A DNA stretch of 55,721 nt from Candidatus Rifleibacteriota bacterium (lineage in GTDB: Bacteria; Riflebacteria; Ozemobacteria; Ozemobacterales; Ozemobacteraceae). A model generated the notes under the pieces. It ran no database searches. It was not told where the DNA came from and worked only from the letters and a program-made list of their open reading frames with translations. Below are positions 55,640 to 55,721 of the stretch, piece after piece (positions within the stretch are counted from its first letter, which is position 1; every line of letters starts with the position of its first letter). The position numbers and the translations under genes were made by a program. The stretch spans positions 1 through 55,721 of the forward strand of contig JAKQQP010000227.1 in NCBI GenBank assembly GCA_029564115.1, given 5' to 3'.

Positions 55640-55721
55640 TTAAGATGGTCTTTTTTGTAAGACCCCCGCCTTATTGATTTCCCACCCGTATGCTTCCAGG
55701 GTCTTTTTCTGGGTCTTATCC
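55640..55721 (-). CDS. 3' end of an unidentified gene at the right edge
   Basis: The last 26 codons read DKTQKKTLEAYGWEINKAGV... and end at a TAA (55640-55642), 9 bp before a terminator. The sequence does not look like the usual OmpA-type end of ZorB. It could be the end of another inserted element that replaced the start of zorC. I cannot identify it. Confidence 0.45.
   Translation of the reverse strand, partial: DKTQKKTLEAYGWEINKAGVLQKRPS

Overview
The window looks like a chromosomal segment of an uncultivated, probably anaerobic and fermentative Gram-negative bacterium. The signs are a lipoprotein, secreted repeat proteins, type IV pilins, a D-lactate dehydrogenase, an acetate-type transporter and the MoxR/DUF58/BatA/DUF4159/DUF4175 gene set seen in planctomycete-like and other deep-branching phyla. 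The mix recalls Candidatus Riflebacteria, but that is a guess from style and no marker gene is present. I see no rRNA, tRNA or CRISPR array.

Layout. 1-12 kb holds single genes and short units: an EF-hand protein, a YitT-family membrane protein, a SatP-like transporter, LdhA, a large lipoprotein with eleven near-identical 222-bp InlB-type repeats, a small secreted protein, and the ACT/PFL pair. 12.3-18.1 kb holds two overlapping genes for membrane receptors with class III nucleotidyl cyclase domains. 18.2-26.0 kb (minus strand) is a minor-pilin operon led by a giant pseudopilin (about 1958 aa) fused to propeller, discoidin and Kelch modules. 26.4-28.0 kb encodes a lytic transglycosylase and a small secreted protein. 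28.7-48.8 kb (plus) is one tightly packed operon of twelve genes: MoxR ATPase, DUF58, two more MIDAS-containing vWA membrane proteins, DUF4159, a DUF4175-like coiled-coil protein, a TPR protein, a secreted protein, an M48 protease, an SLH-like protein, a degenerate M48 protein and a HEAT-repeat protein. 48.9 kb to the end is a more AT-rich island: a zorC-zorD pair (type I Zorya anti-phage defence, inferred) broken by two different IS3-family elements and truncated at its upstream side.

The strongest new observation is the cyclase pair. The first protein keeps both metal-binding aspartates but has lost the substrate-specifying and transition-state residues. The second has lost both aspartates but keeps the lysine, aspartate, asparagine and arginine. 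Together they would rebuild exactly one active site, as in the C1/C2 halves of mammalian adenylyl cyclase, so I predict an obligate heterodimeric bacterial receptor adenylyl cyclase.

Other points of interest are the pilin-adhesin fusion that may replace PilY1, an inactive M48 homologue in the same operon as an active one, simple-sequence and minisatellite repeats directly in front of two operons, and the broken Zorya locus.
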